From NCBI GenBank assembly GCA_016764955.1, contig JAESQZ010000009.1, positions 1 through 10,813 of the forward strand: a stretch of DNA of 10,813 bases. The letters are read 5' to 3'. Below are positions 6,702 to 10,813 of this stretch, piece after piece. Position 1 is the first letter of the stretch; every line of letters starts with the position of its first letter. This stretch comes from Deltaproteobacteria bacterium (GTDB lineage: Bacteria; Myxococcota; UBA727; JABDBI01). The notes under the pieces were generated by a model. It had not been told where the DNA came from, ran no database searches, and was given only the letters and a program-made list of their open reading frames with translations. Both the position numbers and the translations under genes were made by a program.

Positions 6702-7943
6702 ATGTTAGTCGGGCAACAGGGCGGAAATGGATTAAGCTGCTCTTTTTGTAGTAAATCCAAAAACGAAATTAAGAAACTGGTCGCAGGGCCAGATGTCTAT
6801 ATTTGCGAAGACTGTATCGCCCTTTGCTGCGACATTATTGCTGATGAACTAGCCGACAGAACAAAGCACGAAGAAGAAGACAGGCTCTTAAAACCTGCCG
6901 AAATCAAATCCATCTTAGACAAGTATGTCATCGGCCAAGAACGTGCTAAAAAAGTCTTAGCTGTAGCTGTTCATAATCATTATAAGCGTATCCAAAGCTC
7001 TCTTGATAGCTCTGACGTTGAACTCTCTAAAAGCAACATTCTCCTGATTGGCCCTACCGGCGCCGGCAAGACGTTGTTAGTCAGAACGCTTGCAAAAATC
7101 CTAAGAGTGCCTTTTGCGATGGCAGATGCCACTAGCTTAACTGAAGCCGGTTATGTTGGTGAAGATGTTGAGACCATGATCGCCAATCTTTTGCAAACAG
7201 CTGATGGTGATGTTGCTAAAGCCCAACACGGGATTATTTATATCGACGAAATCGATAAAGTTATCCGAAAAAGTGAAAGCCGTAGCATTACCAAAGATGT
7301 CTCTGGTGAGGGTGTTCAGCAAGCCCTTTTGAAGCTTCTAGAAGGCACGCTATGCAATGTCCCACCTAAGGGTGGCCGTAAGCATCCACAGCAAGACTTC
7401 ATGAAGCTTGATACTTCGCAAATTTTATTTATTTGCGGCGGTGCTTTCATAGGACTTGAAAAAATTATTGAGTCACGCATGGGCAATAAAACAATTGGAT
7501 TCGGCTCTAAACTAATTTCTCAAAAATCATCGATGCCGGTCGACTTCTTAAAGCAAGTTCAGCCTACTGACCTCATACAATATGGCTTAATCCCTGAGTT
7601 TGTCGGCCGATTGCCAGTCATTGCAACGCTTGAAAACTTAAGCGAAGAGGCTTTGATTAAAGTACTGACCGAACCACGCAATGCGCTCACCAAGCAATAT
7701 GCTCACCTGTTTAAGCTAGACGGTGTTTCTCTGAAATTCACCGACAAAGCTTTGCACCAAGCTGCAAAACAAGCACTCAAGAAAAAAACAGGCGCGCGAG
7801 GCCTAAGAAGTATTCTTGAGTCTGCCATGCTCAAAGTCATGTATGAAATCCCCAGCCAGAAAAATGTGGCTGAGGTCATCATTGATGAAGAGGCAATTTT
7901 GAAAAAGAAGTCGCCAGAAGTGGTGATGCGCCCAGCAGGCTAG
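6702..7943 (+). CDS. clpX: ATP-dependent Clp protease ATP-binding subunit ClpX
   Basis: ClpX is the AAA+ hexameric unfoldase that feeds tagged proteins to ClpP. The 413-residue product is full length and carries every expected element. These are the N-terminal zinc finger with Cys13, Cys16, Cys35 and Cys38; Walker A GPTGAGKT (117-124); the pore-1 loop GYVG (150-153); Walker B IIYIDEID (178-185); the RKSES pore-2 loop; the GGRKH loop at 224-228; and the ClpP-docking tripeptide IGF (265-267). The arginine-finger region IPEFVGRLP follows, and sensor 2 is GARGLR (364-369). AAGGAG at 6687-6692, nine bases before the ATG, supports the start. The gene follows clpP by six bases. Its TAG stop overlaps the stop of the convergent transporter gene, leaving no intergenic space for a terminator. 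Confidence 0.98.
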   Translation: MLVGQQGGNGLSCSFCSKSKNEIKKLVAGPDVYICEDCIALCCDIIADELADRTKHEEEDRLLKPAEIKSILDKYVIGQERAKKVLAVAVHNHYKRIQSSLDSSDVELSKSNILLIGPTGAGKTLLVRTLAKILRVPFAMADATSLTEAGYVGEDVETMIANLLQTADGDVAKAQHGIIYIDEIDKVIRKSESRSITKDVSGEGVQQALLKLLEGTLCNVPPKGGRKHPQQDFMKLDTSQILFICGGAFIGLEKIIESRMGNKTIGFGSKLISQKSSMPVDFLKQVQPTDLIQYGLIPEFVGRLPVIATLENLSEEALIKVLTEPRNALTKQYAHLFKLDGVSLKFTDKALHQAAKQALKKKTGARGLRSILESAMLKVMYEIPSQKNVAEVIIDEEAILKKKSPEVVMRPAG

Positions 7944-9301
7944 GATGTCACCACAGGATTGTAAAGATCATCTTCAATAGCTTCTAATGTTTTTCCTTTG
8001 GTTTCAGGAACGATAAAGTAGGCAAAAAGAAAGCTCAGGAAACAAATCACAGCATAACACCCAAAGGTCTTTTGTGGGCCCATCGACTCAAGCATAGATA
8101 GAAAACTCATGGAAACTGCAAAGTTAGCCATCCAATGAATCGCTGTCGCCAAGCTCATTGCCATAGGGCGGAAATGAGCCGGAAAAATCTCTGAAATAAT
8201 AAGCCAAAATAAAGAGCCAACGCTAATGCAATAGCCAGCAATATAAAGGCTCATAATGCCAAGAACCAAAAAAGGGACGGAGCCCATCCAATAGTCAGGA
8301 ATCAAAACCAGTGCTAGGAGACTGATTGCACTCAGTAAAGAACCGGTCATCAAAAAGTTTCTTCTTCCCCAACTGTCAACATAACGCAATGTCACAACCG
8401 TCATCACGAGGTTAATCATGCCAATAAAAAATGTTGCCAATATCTGGCTTGAATCACTTTGAAACCCAGCATATTTAAATAAATAAGGCCCGTAATACAT
8501 AATCGTATTGATGCCGAAAAACTGCTGAAAAATCGCCAGCATAACGGCGATGATAATGGGTTTTCGATATTTCTTCGAAATCAAAAAAGAGGTGAAAAAT
8601 ATCTTAGGGCGGTTAACCGCAGAAATAATTTGCTGCAATTCAGGTAGGATATCTTCTTCTCGAATCTTAGTGAGTACTTTTTCCGCGTCTCGAATTCGGT
8701 GTTTACTGACCAACCAGCGAGGGGATTCCGGCATAAAAAACATTCCAATCAAGAGCACCAATGCCGGTGCAACCCCAATGAGAATCATGATTCTCCAATG
8801 ATCTCCACTGGATAAAAAGTAGTCCAATAGAAATGCCAGTGCTTCACCTGATGTGATGGCAACTCCATTTAATAGGACTAGGCGCCCTCGATGCGCAGCC
8901 GGTGCCAATTCGGAAATATAAAGTGGCGCCGAAAAGGATGAAATTCCAATGGCAACCCCCAAAAGAGCGCGACAAATGATGAGTTCATTGACACTTTGAG
9001 CCAACGAGCCACCCATTGCACCAATCATAAATAAAAGTCCTGCAAGCGTGAGCATCAATTTGCAGCCAAAATGCCGAACGAAATGGCCAGATGTGATGGC
9101 GCCAAAAAATGCACCCTGTACCGTAGACGATACAATGACCTGATTTTGCAAAGTGGAGGTATGGAAAGTCTTCTCAATGTAAATGAGTGCCCCGGCAATA
9201 TTGCCCGTATCGAAACCAAACAGCAATCCAGCCGTTGCAGATATTGTCACCGTCAGTAAGAGAAATTTATTTTGCGTATTTCGAGGGTGTCTGTCCCACA
9301 C
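7940..9301 (-). CDS. MFS sugar porter, possible myo-inositol/proton symporter
   Basis: This is a 12-helix inner-membrane transporter of the sugar porter family (XylE, GLUT and IolT relatives). With GTG 9301 as start it has 453 residues. It shows FGFDTG at 28-33 (the Asp linked to proton coupling), Arg111 in RALLGVAIG, PLYISELAP at 126-134, PESPRWL at 191-197, QQFFGIN at 259-265 followed by IMYYG, Trp366 and Trp390, and VPETKGKTLE at 431-440. IMYYG with AGFQ, and MGPQKTF near 407, recall IolT-type inositol transporters. The motif-A loop (GHFVRHFGCK) is degenerate. GTG 9301 is chosen because GAGG lies six bases upstream; the frame is open to another GTG at 9352, which lacks a ribosome site. The first 35 bases overlap the kinase gene, suggesting that the kinase phosphorylates the imported substrate. 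Confidence 0.9.
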   Translation of the reverse strand: MWDRHPRNTQNKFLLLTVTISATAGLLFGFDTGNIAGALIYIEKTFHTSTLQNQVIVSSTVQGAFFGAITSGHFVRHFGCKLMLTLAGLLFMIGAMGGSLAQSVNELIICRALLGVAIGISSFSAPLYISELAPAAHRGRLVLLNGVAITSGEALAFLLDYFLSSGDHWRIMILIGVAPALVLLIGMFFMPESPRWLVSKHRIRDAEKVLTKIREEDILPELQQIISAVNRPKIFFTSFLISKKYRKPIIIAVMLAIFQQFFGINTIMYYGPYLFKYAGFQSDSSQILATFFIGMINLVMTVVTLRYVDSWGRRNFLMTGSLLSAISLLALVLIPDYWMGSVPFLVLGIMSLYIAGYCISVGSLFWLIISEIFPAHFRPMAMSLATAIHWMANFAVSMSFLSMLESMGPQKTFGCYAVICFLSFLFAYFIVPETKGKTLEAIEDDLYNPVVTS

Positions 9302-10121
9302 GAAACACCTCGAACTTGGGCACGCCCATGGTCTGGGTAGCCAGGCCCCCACAAGTGTTTCCCAGGTTCACAGCTTCTCTTGTTGTCAGGCCCCGGTTTA
9401 ACCCTGATGCGAAACCAGCCAAAAAGCAGTCGCCGGCTCCAGTGCTGTCAATAGAAGGTCTCGGGGGAGTCTGAACATGATACTCAGATTTTTGTTCGTA
9501 TACTGTACAGCCGTCTTCGCCGCGAGTGACCAGTATGGTTGTCTTTTTTCGACATAACGCAATATCTATAAACGGAAGCTCTTCCTCGTTGACTTTCAGG
9601 AAATCAAATAAATGCATGGATACATGAAAGGGAGTTGATTTGATGTCAGTATGTACCACCTCGCCAGATGAGTTTAATCTGCGAATTAATCCTTGAATAT
9701 CGCCTATCAGAATCTTACTCTGCTGCCGAAGACGCGCAAGGGTTTCTGCCAGTACTTCCCCTATAACACCGCATGCAAGCGCAATATGTGCCTGATGATG
9801 AATATCATCTGGGGAAATAGGCGCACACTGTGCCGGGACTGAAAAAATCCGTCCGTTTGGGTGATCATGATTGATAAAACAGGTTGTTTGGAAATTCGTA
9901 ATTTTCTCGGGTGAAAAAGAACATTGATCCAAATATTTAAAATCACCGCCTACTTTACTCACAGCGCGAAAGTTTTGTTTTAATCCTTTAACAACTGAAG
10001 CTGCGTAAGATACGGCTCCTCCAAGTCCTTCATATTTCGATCCATCTTTCTGTACGATGACATCATGGGTTGGATTCCCTACAATGAGAATGTCCGTGGT
10101 GTTGAAAGGCAAATGACTCAA
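9267..10121 (-). CDS. PfkB-family kinase resembling plant myo-inositol 3-kinase
   Basis: This 284-residue ribokinase/PfkB-type sugar kinase has GLGGAVSYAAS at 32-42, a substrate-side Gly-Gly motif, LKVNEEE at 175-181 and DSTGAGDCFLAGF at 225-237. In the last motif GAGD forms the anion hole and Asp231 is the catalytic base. From memory, its closest relatives are plant myo-inositol 3-kinases. It shares with them the pattern VGN..HDV near 14-21, SKVG.DF.Y at 55-63, CAPISPDDI at 99-107, DIQGLIR at 141-147, TRGEDGCTVY at 199-208 and the ending GVPKFE. It would make inositol 3-phosphate (D-numbering) from myo-inositol and ATP, although another polyol is possible. The start is TTG 10121, with GGGAGG at 10136-10131 about nine bases upstream. 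That TTG overlaps the preceding stop as TTGA. It is co-transcribed with the HD protein and the transporter. Confidence 0.85.
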   Translation of the reverse strand: MSHLPFNTTDILIVGNPTHDVIVQKDGSKYEGLGGAVSYAASVVKGLKQNFRAVSKVGGDFKYLDQCSFSPEKITNFQTTCFINHDHPNGRIFSVPAQCAPISPDDIHHQAHIALACGVIGEVLAETLARLRQQSKILIGDIQGLIRRLNSSGEVVHTDIKSTPFHVSMHLFDFLKVNEEELPFIDIALCRKKTTILVTRGEDGCTVYEQKSEYHVQTPPRPSIDSTGAGDCFLAGFASGLNRGLTTREAVNLGNTCGGLATQTMGVPKFEVFRVGQTPSKYAK

Positions 10122-10705
10122 ATGCAGCCACCTCCCTTGTGTGGATCTGATTCGATAATCACCTCTCGCATGATTTTAGTGAGCTCTTTGTGCTCGTACT
10201 TAAACGTTGCCAGCAGGGTTCTCATTTTATTCGACAAGCGCTGATATCCCCACATACAGCGTCTTTTTGTTTCCACGTAGCCCTCTCGACCAAAATAAAA
10301 CGGCAAGTTATGATCGAAGTACGAGATGCTATCGGCGTCCTTCAAAAGATCTGCCTCTGGATTTCCACCGACTTCATGCAGAATGATCAAAGCACAGGCT
10401 TTGTCGGTGATTTCATCGGAAACAGCATGGCCTTCTAAAATCTTTCTGACGATTCGAGCGCCATTTTTGGCATGTTCCGCTTTAAACGCATCATAGTCGG
10501 CATAGTCTTGACGTCGAGTTTTCGTCTCAGGACAAGCCCGATCGATGTCATGGGCAAGGGCTGCAATCTGCAAGGCTTTATCCGCTTTCGGGTCCAGCTT
10601 TAATACCCAAGCGAGGGTGTTTTCAGCATGAATCGGATCTTCCTCCACACTGGATTTAGAAATCATTTTTCTGATAGCTTGTTTGGCCAGCTCAATCTTA
10701 CCCAT
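10118..10705 (-). CDS. HD-domain metal-dependent hydrolase or oxygenase-like protein
   Basis: The 195-residue soluble protein carries an HD-superfamily metal site. The probable ligands are His26, the His52-Asp53 pair in LAHDIDRA, His78, His110 in ILHEVGG and Asp125 in KDADSISYFD. Six ligands of this kind are found in dinuclear HD enzymes. Most of these are phosphohydrolases, but PhnZ and myo-inositol oxygenase (MIOX) use the same scaffold for oxidation, so the reaction cannot be read from the sequence. I saw a loose likeness to DUF4202-type proteins. ATG 10705 is preferred over TTG 10738, because it overlaps the upstream stop by eight bases and because no ribosome site precedes the TTG; the site before the ATG is also weak. 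The gene sits between a membrane protein and the inositol-kinase-like gene, so its substrate may be an inositol phosphate or a lipid derivative. Confidence 0.85.
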   Translation of the reverse strand: MGKIELAKQAIRKMISKSSVEEDPIHAENTLAWVLKLDPKADKALQIAALAHDIDRACPETKTRRQDYADYDAFKAEHAKNGARIVRKILEGHAVSDEITDKACALIILHEVGGNPEADLLKDADSISYFDHNLPFYFGREGYVETKRRCMWGYQRLSNKMRTLLATFKYEHKELTKIMREVIIESDPHKGGGCI

Positions 10706-10813
10706 CTTTGCACACCCAAAGACGTCGAACGACTTCAATATTCATGATAACAGCGATCAGGCACAAGCCAAAAAACGGCTGGTTGATAACGGCAATGCAA
10801 GCAATTAAGAAAA
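10698..10813 (-). CDS. C-terminal end of a membrane protein, possibly a CDP-alcohol phosphatidyltransferase (5' partial)
   Basis: A frame enters from the right edge and is open for 37 codons up to a TAA at 10700-10698. It encodes two hydrophobic stretches (FLIACIAVI and FFGLCLIAVIM) separated by a short NQP turn, followed by a basic tail, NIEVVRRLWVCKDG. This is how many polytopic membrane proteins end, and it resembles the last helices and tail of CDP-alcohol phosphatidyltransferases, although the catalytic motif would lie outside the window. The stop overlaps the ATG of the HD-protein gene by eight bases, which supports both a real gene and an operon. Nothing more can be said from so short a piece, so the family is a guess. 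Confidence 0.55.
   Translation of the reverse strand, partial: FLIACIAVINQPFFGLCLIAVIMNIEVVRRLWVCKDG

Noticed and set aside
9302..9352. GTG at 9352 as the start of the sugar porter
   Set aside because: No ribosome site precedes it, and the extra Pro/Arg/Trp-rich residues are the kinase C terminus read in another frame.
10706..10738. TTG at 10738 as the start of the HD-domain protein
   Set aside because: No ribosome site precedes it, it lies well inside the upstream gene, and the HD homology begins after ATG 10705.
1..10813. CRISPR array, phage, toxin-antitoxin pair or transposase
   Set aside because: Both strands were read; no regularly spaced repeats, integrase, transposase or small toxin-antitoxin gene pair was seen.

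Overview
The window reads as ordinary, densely packed chromosome from a Gram-negative bacterium of moderate GC content. Compact REP-like palindromes, RmuC, an alpha-beta fused 2-oxoacid dehydrogenase E1 and the ClpP/ClpX pair fit a proteobacterium or a related lineage. I cannot fix the phylum, and I see no phage, transposase or CRISPR.

Left part, plus strand (1-4854). The window opens inside an APC-family amino acid/polyamine antiporter gene related to AdiC. Next come a tRNA-Leu(CAA) with its own promoter, a REP-like doublet of two nested palindromes, rmuC, a short unrecognised gene that overlaps both neighbours, and a 661-residue E1 alpha-beta fusion. A second, different palindrome is read in frame inside the linker of that fusion.

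Middle (4906-7943). A 168-residue unrecognised protein is encoded on the minus strand behind a good sigma70-type promoter. It is divergent from a tight plus-strand operon gpmA-clpP-clpX, which joins a glycolytic mutase to the two subunits of the ClpXP protease.

Right part, minus strand (7940-10813). Four genes overlap head to tail, in transcription order: the C-terminal end of a membrane protein that could be a CDP-alcohol phosphatidyltransferase, an HD-domain metal enzyme, a PfkB-family kinase that resembles plant myo-inositol 3-kinase, and a sugar-porter MFS transporter with IolT-like features. Read together they suggest that inositol, or a similar polyol, is imported and phosphorylated and perhaps placed on a lipid. 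This is the most interesting hypothesis in the window. Several genes here start with GTG or TTG and have good ribosome-binding sites, so an ATG-only annotation would misplace them. The clpX and transporter genes converge so tightly that their stop codons share one CTAG.
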